35,840 nucleotides of DNA from Nocardiopsis chromatogenes YIM 90109. GTDB taxonomy: Bacteria; Actinomycetota; Actinomycetes; Streptosporangiales; Streptosporangiaceae. Positions 16,686-24,866 of the stretch are shown piece after piece. The notes beneath the pieces were generated by a model, which ran no database searches, was not told where the DNA came from, and worked only from the letters and a program-made list of their open reading frames with translations. The stretch is taken from contig NZ_ANBH01000004.1 of NCBI RefSeq assembly GCF_000341185.1, positions 21,473-57,312 on the forward strand, given 5' to 3'. Both the position numbers and the translations under genes were made by a program. Within the stretch, counting starts at the first letter, position 1, and each line of letters starts with the position of its first letter.

Positions 16686-17537
16686 CTACACGAAGAGCGT
16701 CCCCCGGGCGACGACGACCGCGGACCCCGCGACCTGGACCGCGTCGATCCGTTCGGGCGTGCCCAGAGCCCGCGCGTGCATCGTCGAAGGGCGGCCGATC
16801 TCGACCCCCTGGCGGATCTCGGTCCACTCCCCGACCCCGACCAGGCCGTGCCGGACCAGATGGACCGCGAGCGCACCGGCGGCCGACCCCGTGGCCGCGT
16901 CCTCCGCCACGCCGTAGGCGGGAGAGAACATCCGCAGCCTCCACCGCGTCCCCGACCCCGCGAAGCAGTTCGCGGCGATATCGGGCAGCCGGGCGAGGAC
17001 CCTCAGGTCCGGTTCCAACGCGGAGAGCGCGTCCACGCCGCCCAGGCCGACGAACACGTGCCGGGGGCCGTTGCGGTAGACCTCGACCGGCAGGGTGCAG
17101 GCGGACGGCGCCAGGCCGAGGCCGGCGAGCAGCTCCTCCTCCCGTTCGTACGGCCCCCAGGTCGGGACGGGCTGCCTCATACGGGCCGCCCCGACCCTGC
17201 CGTCCGGTCCGCGCTCCAGCTCGAAGGCCACGGTGCCCATGGCCGTCTCCATCCGGAGGCCCCGCGCCGTGGTCCTCTCGCCGAGCACGATCGCGGTGCC
17301 CAGGGTGGGGTGCCCGGCGAACGGCAGCTCGTTCACCGGGGTGAAGATCCGTACCCGCACGTCGCCGTCGCCTTCGGCCGGGAGGACGAAGACCGTCTCC
17401 GACAGGTGCATCTCCTGCGCGATCCGCTGCATGCGCCCGGGGTTGATCCCGGCGGAGTCGACGAAGACCGCGGTCGGGTTGCCCTCCAGCGGAACGCCGG
17501 TGAAGACGTCGGCCACCGCGTACTCGTACCTGCCCAC
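16686..17537 (-). CDS. phzF: PhzF, trans-2,3-dihydro-3-hydroxyanthranilate isomerase
   Basis: Isomerises the PhzD product to the reactive ketone that pairs to build the phenazine core. The 283-residue protein shows the PhzF two-lobe diaminopimelate-epimerase-like fold: PLEGNPTAVFVD near residue 15, HLSETVFVL with the catalytic Glu near 45, FTPVNELPFAGHPTLGT near 70 with the conserved His, and AEDAATGSAAG near 210 with the Asp and the Gly/Ser substrate loop. The start is taken at GTG 17537 with AAGGGG eight bases before; a TTG at 17555 is possible but less likely. It is the last gene of the phenazine operon, next to a terminator, 52 bases after the methyltransferase gene. Confidence 0.94.
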   Translation of the reverse strand: MGRYEYAVADVFTGVPLEGNPTAVFVDSAGINPGRMQRIAQEMHLSETVFVLPAEGDGDVRVRIFTPVNELPFAGHPTLGTAIVLGERTTARGLRMETAMGTVAFELERGPDGRVGAARMRQPVPTWGPYEREEELLAGLGLAPSACTLPVEVYRNGPRHVFVGLGGVDALSALEPDLRVLARLPDIAANCFAGSGTRWRLRMFSPAYGVAEDAATGSAAGALAVHLVRHGLVGVGEWTEIRQGVEIGRPSTMHARALGTPERIDAVQVAGSAVVVARGTLFV

Positions 17538-17589
17538 AGGTGCCCCTTCTTCCAATGGTCGGATCCCCGAACGGACCGGTGCCGGGCCG

Positions 17590-18618
17590 TCACCCGCCGC
17601 CCACGGGCTCCGGCGTCCGCGGCGCGGCGATCACGGCGGTCGTCTCCATGGGCAGCCCCGCGGTCCGTTCGACGTACAGGCCCGCCCGTTCCAGCAGCGC
17701 CGTGAGCCCGCCGAGCGTGCGGTGGGCGCCACCGGTCGTCATCAGCAGGTGCAGGTCCCACAGGGAGGGCAGCACGGTGGGGTCCTCGTCCTCGACGAAG
17801 CGGTCGAGGACAAGGACACGCGACGACGCGTCCGCCATGGCGTCGCGGCACTCGGCGAAGAGGGCGACGACCGCGTCGTCCTCCCAGCGGGCCAGCATCC
17901 GGCACAGGATGTAGACGTCCCCGCCCTGGGGGACCCCTTCGAACATGTCGCCCCCGACCAGCCGGACGCGGTCCAGCCCGACGGCGGCCTCCAGGTGATC
18001 GCGCGCCGCGGGCAGCATGTGGTCGCGGTCGAAGAACGTACCCTCGGCCTTCGGCGCGGCGCCGAGGATCACGGCGAGCAGGTCCCCGCCCCCTCCGCCC
18101 ACGTCCACGACCGTGCGGTCGGAGAAGTCGAACACCTCGGGCACCTGCGGGAAGAACATGTTCCCCGCGTTCAGGGTGTTCTGGAAGCGCCGGGCGGTGA
18201 CGGGGTCCCGGCCGAGGTGGTCGTAGAACGGGCGGCCGAAGGCCGCCTCGAAGCCCGAACCCGCCGTGCTGATGGCGTGGTGGGCGTGCCCCCAGGCCGT
18301 GTAGTAGTCCTCGCCGTGGAGCAGGCACATGTCGCGCAGGGAGTGCGGCCCGTCGAGCAGGGTCCTGCTCACGCGGGTGCCCCGGTAGCCGGCCGCCCCG
18401 TCGCCCTCGAACACGCCCATGGCGACGAGGAGGCGCATCAGGCGGCGCACGCCCTCCTCATCGGCTCCGGTCTCCCGTGCGAGCCGCGCGGGGGTGCCGC
18501 ACCCCGCCTCGACACGGTCCGGTATCCCGAGTCTGACCGCGGTGTACAGGGCCTGTGCCCGCCAACCGCCGGTGATGATGTCGATCACGTCCCGTGTGGC
18601 CTCGATGTCGGCCGTCAT
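17590..18618 (-). CDS. SAM-dependent methyltransferase of the phenazine operon
   Basis: A 342-residue enzyme of the class that includes PhzM and plant-type O-methyltransferases: an N-terminal winged-helix dimerisation domain (about 1-100) and a C-terminal Rossmann domain with the SAM loop VVDVGGGGGDLLAVIL near residue 167. The segment where O-methyltransferases have the catalytic His (LHDW) reads MLARWEDD, so the usual base is absent; this favours N-methylation, as by PhzM on phenazine-1-carboxylate, or an atypical O-methylation. The start ATG at 18618 has GGGGAGGCGAGG upstream. It sits between phzB and phzF, so it most likely tailors the phenazine. The open frame extends further upstream but is low-complexity. 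Confidence 0.88.
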   Translation of the reverse strand: MTADIEATRDVIDIITGGWRAQALYTAVRLGIPDRVEAGCGTPARLARETGADEEGVRRLMRLLVAMGVFEGDGAAGYRGTRVSRTLLDGPHSLRDMCLLHGEDYYTAWGHAHHAISTAGSGFEAAFGRPFYDHLGRDPVTARRFQNTLNAGNMFFPQVPEVFDFSDRTVVDVGGGGGDLLAVILGAAPKAEGTFFDRDHMLPAARDHLEAAVGLDRVRLVGGDMFEGVPQGGDVYILCRMLARWEDDAVVALFAECRDAMADASSRVLVLDRFVEDEDPTVLPSLWDLHLLMTTGGAHRTLGGLTALLERAGLYVERTAGLPMETTAVIAAPRTPEPVGGG

Positions 18619-18650
18619 CCTCGCCTCCCCGTTCCTTTCCTCCGCACCGG

Positions 18651-18678
18651 CGCCCGGCCGGGCCCCCGGGGCCGGGCG
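18651..18678 (-). terminator. Hairpin between phzB and the methyltransferase gene
   Basis: Nine-base stem (CGCCCGGCC with GGCCGGGCG) and a 10-base loop in the 109-base gap after phzB. No T-run. It may attenuate transcription into the methyltransferase and phzF or be a processing site. Confidence 0.4.
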
Positions 18679-18727
18679 TCCGGTCAGGACGCGCACGGCC
18701 CCGGAACCGCGGCACGGGCTCGGGGTC

Positions 18728-19219
18728 CTACGTGGGAATACCGCCGCGCTTGATCTTCGGCACCTCGATCCCCAACGCGCGCAGCTGCTGGAACGGGTTC
18801 ATGAATTCGCGGTTCTGCTTGATCCTGCCGTTCTCCAGCAGGAACGCGTGGATGAAGTGGTTGCGGTAGTGGCCGGGCGGGTAGTCGGGGTAGCGGATCT
18901 GCCCCTCACCGTCGCATTCGACCCAGAACCTGTTGGGATCCTGCGTCTCGTAGATCTCGACATTGATCCATTCCCAGTCCGGGAACATCTTGAGCGACCA
19001 CTCGCCGTGCGCCTTGAGCCTCTCGTGCCCCTGCGAGACGATCGGCTGCCCGGTGTCGGTGGTGTACAGTCCGGCGCTGCCGTCCTCGGTGAAGAGCAGG
19101 TACCGCGTCAGGCGGTTCTCGCCTTTCCGGCTCATGTAATCGGCGACGACCTCGCGGTGGCGGCGGCGGAGTTCTTCGTCGGTGCCGAACCCCTCGGAAC
19201 GGTTCTCGGTCTCGGCCAT
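18728..19219 (-). CDS. phzB: PhzB-type phenazine biosynthesis protein
   Basis: PhzA/B proteins are small NTF2-fold dimers that catalyse the condensation of two ketone molecules during phenazine assembly. The 163-residue product matches the family length (about 162) and its features: an N-terminal helix (ELRRRHREVVADYMSR), RLTRYLLFTEDGSAGLY, FPDWEWINVEIYET and HFIHAFLLENGRIKQNREFM. The start ATG at 19219 has a strong AAGGAGA. There is one copy only; the PhzA/PhzB duplication is a Pseudomonas feature, so a single gene is expected here. It follows phzG after a 71-base gap containing a small hairpin (19239-19255). Confidence 0.94.
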   Translation of the reverse strand: MAETENRSEGFGTDEELRRRHREVVADYMSRKGENRLTRYLLFTEDGSAGLYTTDTGQPIVSQGHERLKAHGEWSLKMFPDWEWINVEIYETQDPNRFWVECDGEGQIRYPDYPPGHYRNHFIHAFLLENGRIKQNREFMNPFQQLRALGIEVPKIKRGGIPT

Positions 19220-19290
19220 CCCGTCTCCTTTCCTCTTCGACGGCGCGGGGCCGTCCTCGGCCTGTCGGGGATCTCCTCCGGGGGGCGGCG

Positions 19291-19908
19291 TCACGGCTGG
19301 AGCCGCCCTGTACGCCACCCGGAGCGGTCGCGGTCGTAGCGCAGGCGCCGGTGCAGCCGCCCCGGGTCGGCCTGCCAGAACTCGACGGACTCGGGCTCCA
19401 GCAGGTAGCCCAGCCAGCGGGCCGGGCGGGGCAGCGGCGCTCCGGCGCGCTCCAGCCGCTCGGCCCGCTGACGCAGCTCCTCCTCGTCCGCGAGCGGTGC
19501 GCTCTGCCGCGAGGCCGTCGACATCGGATGGGCACCGGGCGGGCGGGCCGCCCACAGCGCCTCGGACTCCTCGTCCGGCAGGGGGCCGGTCGGGCCGGAC
19601 ACGATCACCTGGCGCCCAGCCTCGCGCCAGTACAGCACCCCCGAGGCCCAGGCCGTCTGGGCGAGGTCCCGGCCCTTGCGGCTGTCGGCGTGGCTGGTGA
19701 AGACCAGACCGGTGTCGCGGACGTCGAGCACCTGCACGATCCGGTTGGAGGCGCGGCCTGAGGCGTCGGCGGAGGCCAGGGCCAGCGCCCCCGGCTCCCG
19801 GACCCTCTCCTCGACCGCGCGGTCGAACCAGGCGCGCAGGAGGCCCATCGGTTCGGCGGGCGGGGCGGTGAACGCGTCGGCCGCGCCCGGGCGGCGGGCG
19901 GTGGTCAC
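19291..19908 (-). CDS. phzG: PhzG, FMN-dependent phenazine oxidase
   Basis: A 205-residue flavoprotein of the pyridoxamine 5'-phosphate oxidase split-barrel family that oxidises the unstable hexahydro-phenazine intermediates. FMN-contacting segments visible are SNRIVQVLDVRDTGLVFTS near residue 55, HADSRKGRDL near 77, and YWREAGRQVIVSG near 96; the C-terminal RLRYDRD and WRTGRLQP resemble the substrate-end motif. The start is GTG at 19908 with GGGAGG upstream, sharing GTGA with the stop of the preceding 115-residue gene. Confidence 0.93.
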   Translation of the reverse strand: MTTARRPGAADAFTAPPAEPMGLLRAWFDRAVEERVREPGALALASADASGRASNRIVQVLDVRDTGLVFTSHADSRKGRDLAQTAWASGVLYWREAGRQVIVSGPTGPLPDEESEALWAARPPGAHPMSTASRQSAPLADEEELRQRAERLERAGAPLPRPARWLGYLLEPESVEFWQADPGRLHRRLRYDRDRSGWRTGRLQP

Positions 19909-20252
19909 GACGACCTCCCTTCCGGGGCGAAGGCCCGGCCGCGTTCGAGGGGGTGCCCCGAGTGGAGGCCTTCGACGACGGCCTCGACGTCGAAAGCCAT
20001 GCGGTGTGTCGGCGGGTACCCGATGAGCTCGCTCGCCCGGTTCGGCGGCAGGGGCGCGTCCGGGTCGGCCGTGGAGTCCCACAGCATCACCGCGCCCCAG
20101 CGGCCGGTGGGCTCGTCCGAGATCCAGAACTTCAGGCGCAGCCCGGGGACGTGCTCCCACGGCTCGACGCCCTCGTCCCGCAGGTACTCCCGCAGGGACG
20201 CGTTGGTCTGGTCGGACCGGGACAGGTCCCACCAGGCGATGGCGGCCTTCAT
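19905..20252 (-). CDS. Small unknown protein in the phenazine operon, possibly YdhR-like
   Basis: 115 residues, coupled on both sides: its ATG overlaps the phzE stop (ATGA) and its stop overlaps the phzG start (GTGA), so it must be made in step with the core enzymes. I do not recognise it firmly. The pattern AIAWWDLS at the start, then GLRLKFWISDEPTGRWGAVMLW, resembles dimeric alpha-beta barrel proteins such as YdhR and antibiotic-biosynthesis monooxygenases, which act as small oxygenases or scaffold proteins. A role in oxidising or handling a phenazine intermediate is inference from position. The third-position G/C bias is normal, supporting a real gene. There is no signal peptide. Confidence 0.85.
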   Translation of the reverse strand: MKAAIAWWDLSRSDQTNASLREYLRDEGVEPWEHVPGLRLKFWISDEPTGRWGAVMLWDSTADPDAPLPPNRASELIGYPPTHRMAFDVEAVVEGLHSGHPLERGRAFAPEGRSS

Positions 20253-22162
20253 TCGCTCAGTGCCTCCTGGGTCGTGGTCATCCGTTCCAGCAGTCCGCCG
20301 AGGATCCGCTCGCCGTCGCGGGTGAGCACCGATTCGAGGTGGAACTGCACGGAGGCGAAGAACGGCCCGCGCAGGGCGTGGACCTCGCCGGTGCCGGGGT
20401 CCAGGGCGGCCCCCACCTCTCCGATGCCGGGGCACTCCACGCGCTCGGCCTCCGCGACGGCCACGTAGGAGTTGTAGAACCCCACCCGTTCCCGTGAGCC
20501 GAACAGGTCGATCTCCCGTTGGGCGCCCTGGTTGGGCACGTCCCGGCGCCGCAGGGCGAACCCGAGGTGCCGGCAGAGCAGCTGGTGGCTCAGGCAGACG
20601 GCCAGGAAGGGGATGCGCCGGGACACCAGGCGCCCGATCGTCGACGCGATGCGGGCCATGCGGGGGTGGCCGGTCTCGCGCGGGTCGCCGGGTCCGGGGC
20701 CCAGGACGACGATGTCGTGGTCGTCGAAGTCGTGGGGCTCGTCGAAGCGGGCGAGCCGCACGGTAGGCCCGACGGCACGCAGCTGGTGGGCGAGCATGGA
20801 GCTGAAGGTGTCCTCGGCGTCGATGACCAGCGCCCGGCGCCCGTCCAGCCGCGGTCGCGGCCGTGCCCGGTGCTCGGCGTCGTCGAGCCAGAAGCGGGCG
20901 ATGGTCGCGTTGCGCCGCTCCAGCGCCTTCCTGACCTGCGGGTGGCCGTCGAGCCGCTCGTCGGCGCCCAGGGCCGAGAGCAGCCCCGCGGCCTTGGTGC
21001 GGGTCTCGGCGACCTCGGCGACGGGGTCGGAGTGGCGGACCAGGGTCGCGCCCACGCCGATCTCGACGTGTCCGATTCCCGATCCGTCCGAGCGGATGTC
21101 GGCGGTGCGGATGAGGATGGCGGAGTCCATGGAGCGCCGCCCGGCCGCGTCGCGGCCGATGAGGGCGGCGACGCCGGAGTAGTACCCGCGGCCCTGCGGC
21201 TCGTACCGGGCGATCACCCGGCAGGCGTTCTCCAGCGGGCTGCCGGTCACCGTGGGGGCGAACATCGTCGCCCGGAGGATGTCCCTGGGATCGAGGCGGC
21301 TGCGCCCCTCGATGGTGTACTCGGTGTGCGCGAGCCAGGCCATCTCCCGCAGGAACGGTCCGGCCACCCGGCCGCCGCCCTCGCAGACCCGGGCCATCAT
21401 CTTCAGTTCCTCGTCCAGGACCATGGACAGCTCGTCGGTCTCCTTGCCGTCGTCGAGGAAGTCCATGACCTCCGACAGGACCGGCCCGGTCGGGGGGTAG
21501 CGGTAGGTGCCGCTGATCGGGGTCATCGCCGCGACGCCGTCGCGCAGGCTGACGTGGCGCTCCGGGGTGGCGCCGACGAAGGTGCGCGTGCCGGTGTGCA
21601 CGAGGAAGGTCCAGTAGGCGCCGGTCTCGCGGGCGAGCAGGCGGCGGAACAGGCTGAGCGCGCTGCGGGTGGAGTATCCGGAGATCGTGGTGGTGTAGGA
21701 GCGCTTGATGACGAAGTTCGAGCCCTCCCCTGCGCCGATCTCGTCGTCGAGCACCGCGCGGACGGTGTCGGCGTAGTCCTCGTCCCCGATGTCGAAGCCG
21801 CCGCCGGTCAGGGTGATCGGGTCGTCGGGCAGGGTCCTCATCGCCTCCGGGACCGGGATGCGGCCCTGCTCCGACACCTCCAGCGCGAGCAGCGGCGAGG
21901 AGTCCTCCGGGGCGGCGAAGCCGCGTTCGGCGATCTGCCGGTAGGGCACCAGGACCAGGACGTCGTGGTGCGGCTCGCCGTGAGGCGCGGGGCCGTCGTC
22001 GGGCCGGGCGCCGAGCGGGATGTCGGCGAGCAGGGCGGGCGTGCCGACCGTTCCGAGCAGGATCTCGACCCGGTCCGGGCCCACCGTCTCGGGGCGGTGC
22101 AGGAGGGCGAAGGGTCCCGGTTCTGGGCCCAGCACGTGATGAAACAGCCGCTCGGCGCTCAT
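20249..22162 (-). CDS. phzE: PhzE, 2-amino-2-desoxyisochorismate synthase
   Basis: Adds ammonia from glutamine to chorismate to form 2-amino-2-desoxyisochorismate (ADIC), the committed step. The 637-residue protein matches family length. Residues about 1-400 form the chorismate-binding domain ([44 protein letters not shown]); residues about 430-630 are a class I glutamine amidotransferase with the Cys in AVCLSHQLL, and His and Glu in SVQFHLESV. The start ATG at 22162 shares ATGA with the phzD stop. It ends in ATGA overlap with the small unknown gene. Confidence 0.96.
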   Translation of the reverse strand: MSAERLFHHVLGPEPGPFALLHRPETVGPDRVEILLGTVGTPALLADIPLGARPDDGPAPHGEPHHDVLVLVPYRQIAERGFAAPEDSSPLLALEVSEQGRIPVPEAMRTLPDDPITLTGGGFDIGDEDYADTVRAVLDDEIGAGEGSNFVIKRSYTTTISGYSTRSALSLFRRLLARETGAYWTFLVHTGTRTFVGATPERHVSLRDGVAAMTPISGTYRYPPTGPVLSEVMDFLDDGKETDELSMVLDEELKMMARVCEGGGRVAGPFLREMAWLAHTEYTIEGRSRLDPRDILRATMFAPTVTGSPLENACRVIARYEPQGRGYYSGVAALIGRDAAGRRSMDSAILIRTADIRSDGSGIGHVEIGVGATLVRHSDPVAEVAETRTKAAGLLSALGADERLDGHPQVRKALERRNATIARFWLDDAEHRARPRPRLDGRRALVIDAEDTFSSMLAHQLRAVGPTVRLARFDEPHDFDDHDIVVLGPGPGDPRETGHPRMARIASTIGRLVSRRIPFLAVCLSHQLLCRHLGFALRRRDVPNQGAQREIDLFGSRERVGFYNSYVAVAEAERVECPGIGEVGAALDPGTGEVHALRGPFFASVQFHLESVLTRDGERILGGLLERMTTTQEALSE

Positions 22163-22782
22163 CGCAGGACCTCCTCGGTCGTGGTGACCACCGAGCAGCG
22201 CAGGGCCGCGTAGTCCAGGGCCAGGCGGTGGTAGTCGGCGGAGAAGTCGCCGAGGGCGTCGGCGACCAGGAACGCCTCGATGTCGTTGGTGAACGCCTCC
22301 AGGGCGGTGGCCAGGACTCCGACGTGGGCGTACACCCCGCAGACGATGAGCTGGTCGCGGCCCATGCCGCGCATCCGCGCCAGCAGGTCGGAGCGGAAGA
22401 AGGCGCTGTAGCGCCACTTGGTGAGCACCGGGTCCTCCGGCCGCGGGGCCAGCTCCTCCGCGATCTCCCGGTCGCGGGGGTCGCTCCGCATACCCGGCCC
22501 CCAGAAGTCCTTCAGGAGGCCGCGTTCGTCGTCCGTCATTCCGCCGGGTTGGGCGGTGTAGTAGACCGGCACCCCGTGGGCGGCGCACCGCTCGCGCAGC
22601 TGTACGCAGTGGCGCACCAGCGGGTCGCGCACCGGCGCGGGGAACGGCGCGAGGAAGTAGCGCTGCATGTCGTGCACGAGCAGCACCGCCCGGGCCGGGT
22701 CGACGGTCCAGTGCACGGTGCCGGCGGGGAGGTCCTCGGCCGTGGGCAGGGGGTAGGCGGGGATCGGCGCTATGCCCGGCAC
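22159..22782 (-). CDS. phzD: PhzD, isochorismatase
   Basis: Hydrolyses the vinyl ether of ADIC to release pyruvate and trans-2,3-dihydro-3-hydroxyanthranilate. The 207-residue protein is exactly the length of Pseudomonas PhzD and is close to it throughout: [23 protein letters not shown] (catalytic Asp), [20 protein letters not shown] (catalytic Lys), and [10 protein letters not shown]. In related isochorismatases the last motif carries a Cys where PhzD has Val-Tyr-Ala. The start is GTG at 22782 inside the end of phzC, with GAAGGAGAGAC upstream, giving a 13-base overlap. Confidence 0.97.
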   Translation of the reverse strand: MPGIAPIPAYPLPTAEDLPAGTVHWTVDPARAVLLVHDMQRYFLAPFPAPVRDPLVRHCVQLRERCAAHGVPVYYTAQPGGMTDDERGLLKDFWGPGMRSDPRDREIAEELAPRPEDPVLTKWRYSAFFRSDLLARMRGMGRDQLIVCGVYAHVGVLATALEAFTNDIEAFLVADALGDFSADYHRLALDYAALRCSVVTTTEEVLR

Positions 22783-23978
22783 GTCTCTCCTTCGGCGCGT
22801 TCCGTCATGGTCGGTGCCCGCCAGGCCGAGACCACCGATACGGCCTGGCGGGGGTTGAGCCTCGGGTCGCACAGGCTCGTGGAGCCGTTCTCGGCCGGGG
22901 CGGTCGCGCCGTCGGCGTCGACGCACTCGGCCACGGCGTCGGGGGTCGTCTCCAGGTGTATTCCGCCCGGTGTCCCGCCGGCGGCGCGGACGGCGTCCTG
23001 GAAGGCCCGGACCTCCCGGACCACCGTCTCGACGACCCGGGTCTTGCGGCCCTCGGCGGTCGTGCGCGTGTTGCCGTGCATGGGGTCGACCAGCCAGACG
23101 ACCGGGTGCCCGGCGGTGCGCACGGCCTCCACGAGCGGCGGGAGCGCTTCGGCCACCGTGTCGGCGCCCAGCCGGGCGATGAGGGTGAGCCGCCCCGGTG
23201 TCCGCCCGGGGTCGAGCCGCGCGCACAGGGCGAGCAGGTCGGTGGCGGTCGCCTCTGGTCCGACCTTGCAGGCGACGGGGTTGTCCACGTCCGCCAGCAG
23301 CGCGACGTGCGCCCCGTCGGGCCTGGCCGTACGCGCGCCGATCCACGGCCAGTGCGTGGAGGCGAGGACGCGGCCCCCGTACCGGTCCCGGCGCAGCATC
23401 GGAATCTCGTAGTCGAGCAGCAGCGCCTCATGGCTGGTCCACACCGGCGGCCCGACACGCTCCCACGGGGTCGCGGCGAGATTGGCCAGGACCCGGCTCG
23501 CCGCGCTGTACCCCGCCAGCAGCCGCCAGGGGTCGGGCCTGCGCGCCTCCGGGTCCGCTTCGGGCCCGTTGACCATGTGTCCCCGGTAGACCGGGATCTC
23601 GACGCCGCCGATCCTCTCGGTGTGCGCCGACCGCGGCTTGGCGTACTGCCCCGCGATGCGTCCCACCCGCACCACCGGCTGACGGGTGATCGCCTCCATG
23701 GTTCCGGCGAGCAGGTGGAGTAGGCCCGCTTTGCGGTCCACGTCGTGTGCGGTGCATTCCGCGGGGTCCTCCGCGCAGTCGCCGGCCTGCACCACCTGCG
23801 CCCGCCCGGCGGCGGCCTCGGCGAGCGCCGTCCGGAGCCCGCTCAGTGACGAGGGCTCGATGAGCGGGGGCAGGGCCGCCAGCGCCGCGCGGACCCGCTC
23901 GACCTGTCCGGCGTCCTCCCACCGGGGCTGCTGATCGGCGGCGAGAGCCTCCGCGACCTCCGGCGAGGCGGCACTCAA
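22770..23978 (-). CDS. phzC: PhzC, class II DAHP synthase
   Basis: Makes 3-deoxy-D-arabino-heptulosonate 7-phosphate from phosphoenolpyruvate and erythrose 4-phosphate, raising shikimate flux into phenazines. Class II motifs: [10 protein letters not shown] near residue 65 (metal-binding Cys), GQYAKPRS near 113, [11 protein letters not shown] near 225, ACKVGP near 250, LIARLGAD near 282 and DPMHGNT near 312. I place the start at TTG 23978 (402 residues, matching the about 405 of PhzC proteins): it overlaps the stop of the leader ORF as TTGA, like the other couplings in this operon. The frame remains open to 24275, but that stretch is less G/C-biased and would add a 99-residue extension with no homology I recognise. 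Confidence 0.92.
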   Translation of the reverse strand: MSAASPEVAEALAADQQPRWEDAGQVERVRAALAALPPLIEPSSLSGLRTALAEAAAGRAQVVQAGDCAEDPAECTAHDVDRKAGLLHLLAGTMEAITRQPVVRVGRIAGQYAKPRSAHTERIGGVEIPVYRGHMVNGPEADPEARRPDPWRLLAGYSAASRVLANLAATPWERVGPPVWTSHEALLLDYEIPMLRRDRYGGRVLASTHWPWIGARTARPDGAHVALLADVDNPVACKVGPEATATDLLALCARLDPGRTPGRLTLIARLGADTVAEALPPLVEAVRTAGHPVVWLVDPMHGNTRTTAEGRKTRVVETVVREVRAFQDAVRAAGGTPGGIHLETTPDAVAECVDADGATAPAENGSTSLCDPRLNPRQAVSVVSAWRAPTMTERAEGETCRA

Positions 23979-24073
23979 TTCCGGTTCCCGTGGACGGGAG
24001 CGGGGGCGAAAACGTTTCCGAGCGGCAAGGGAATAGCGGTCGCAGCATTCGGCGGCGTGTACTCGACTCTCAT
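23975..24073 (-). CDS. Candidate 32-residue leader peptide before phzC
   Basis: Starts at ATG 24073 eight bases after GAGGAAG and encodes 32 residues beginning MRVEYTPPNAATAI and ending PAPVHGNRN. Its TGA overlaps the TTG start of phzC. It has one Tyr, one Phe and no Trp, so a classical aromatic amino acid attenuator is unlikely. It may serve to carry ribosomes onto the weak TTG start. Third-position G/C is lower than in the operon genes. The alternative is that this DNA is untranslated leader or a genuine N-terminal extension of PhzC. Confidence 0.5.
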   Translation of the reverse strand: MRVEYTPPNAATAIPLPLGNVFAPAPVHGNRN

Positions 24074-24076
24074 CAC

Positions 24077-24108
24077 GATGACTTCCTCGAAAGATGACTT
24101 CCTCGAAA
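24077..24108 (-). repeat. Tandem 16-bp duplication carrying two Shine-Dalgarno segments
   Basis: Two perfect adjacent copies of a 16-mer (minus strand TTTCGAGGAAGTCATC), at 24108-24093 and 24092-24077. Each holds GAGGAAG. The copy nearer the leader ORF is at proper distance from its ATG; the other would be a standby site or a recent slippage event. Confidence 0.85.
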
Positions 24109-24233
24109 TGAGCATGATGACCGCAGGGAAACGGCACTTCTCCGGTTTCCGGCAACAGATCATCCACGGGCGCCCCTTCGGGGAGGTGGCTCCTGCTCCC
24201 CTCAGTGATTGCCATAGAACCCTGGGCAACCTG

Positions 24234-24262
24234 CACTGTCAAGGGATGATAGGGGTCTGCGA
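24234..24262 (-). promoter_or_regulatory. phz promoter: Phenazine operon promoter
   Basis: Minus-strand TTGACA (24262-24257) is a perfect -35, followed after 17 bases by TTCTAT (24239-24234), a partial -10. It would start the message near 24227, about 155 bases before the leader ORF. The good -35 with weak -10 suggests an activator or alternative spacing. Confidence 0.55.
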
Positions 24263-24529
24263 CACCCCGCCCCACTCACCGGCGGCACGACGGAGGGCCG
24301 CCTGGGCCATCGAATTGCATTCGATCTGCTCAGAGGCCGAATTCCACCCGGGAAACCGACTGGAAACATTTTTTCCAATGACCGTGCGCGCGGCGGTGAA
24401 CTGCGATTACGGCCAGACCGGGGGCGCGACTGCCGATGCCCCGCCCTCCGGGGCGCCGATCCGTGAATGGATGGCCGACAAAGAAACGACCTGCCATTAC
24501 TACGGTGAGTAAATAATTCATTACAGGAG
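24263..24529. promoter_or_regulatory. A+T-richer region upstream of the phenazine promoter
   Basis: Less G+C than the surroundings, with two inverted repeats: ATCGAAT-TGC-ATTCGAT (24309-24325) and TGGAAA-CATTT-TTTCCA (24361-24377). They lie about 50 and 100 bases upstream of the -35 element, positions suited to an activator. No gene is convincing here. Confidence 0.55.
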
Positions 24530-24570
24530 AAAAATTCCGTGGCCTCCCGAAGCGGGAGTACCGGGAGGCC
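24530..24570 (-). terminator. Intrinsic terminator on the minus strand
   Basis: On the minus strand, a 9-base stem GGCCTCCCG (24570-24562) pairs with CGGGAGGCC (24549-24541) and is followed by ACGGAATTTTT. A smaller alternative hairpin (CTCCCG-AAG-CGGGAG, 24544-24558) overlaps it. The T-run makes this the clearest classical terminator in the window; it should stop transcripts coming from the DUF151 gene and insulate the phenazine promoter. Confidence 0.7.
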
Positions 24571-24866
24571 AGGGGCCGGGCCCGGGGCCCAAGGGGCCGC
24601 CTAGGGGGTAGCGATCCCTCTGAGTCCGGGGCCCACGGGGTTGCCCACAGGGGCGCATCAGGGCGCCGGTGGGCGGCCGGTGTCTGAGGGGGCGCGCCGG
24701 GAGAGCGTCGGGAGGGCTCGCCAAAGGGCGGCACCGCGCCGAATTGCGGCCGACCGGTGAGGCCTGCCTCAGATATGCCCGGATCTTCTTCAGACCGTAT
24801 GCCCAGGCGGGCGGCAACGATTCGGGGACGGTGCTCCGGTACCCCGTCGCCCTGCGGACGGACCCG
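24571..24866. other. G-rich gap after the DUF151 gene
   Basis: About 300 bases with runs such as GGGGCC and GGGCCC repeats. I see no gene, promoter or operator in it. It probably is the 3' untranslated tail of the DUF151 message up to the terminator. Confidence 0.5.

Noticed and set aside
24216-24275. Upstream ATG starts for phzC giving a 480-501 residue protein
   Set aside because: They would add up to 99 residues with weak coding bias, overlap the likely promoter and lack good ribosome sites; the TTG at 23978 fits family length and the coupling pattern. Not fully excluded.
24057-24512. 151-codon plus-strand ORF opposite the phenazine leader
   Set aside because: It runs across the phenazine promoter and leader, has no ribosome site, and lacks G/C third-position bias. 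Its last 45 codons (from 24378) were considered as a RiPP precursor, but no SD or modifying enzyme is nearby.
24539-24604. 22-codon GTG-start ORF with an AGGAG site
   Set aside because: The coding part is the terminator hairpin and GGGGCC runs of the opposite strand; the apparent ribosome site is the T-run of that terminator and its flank.
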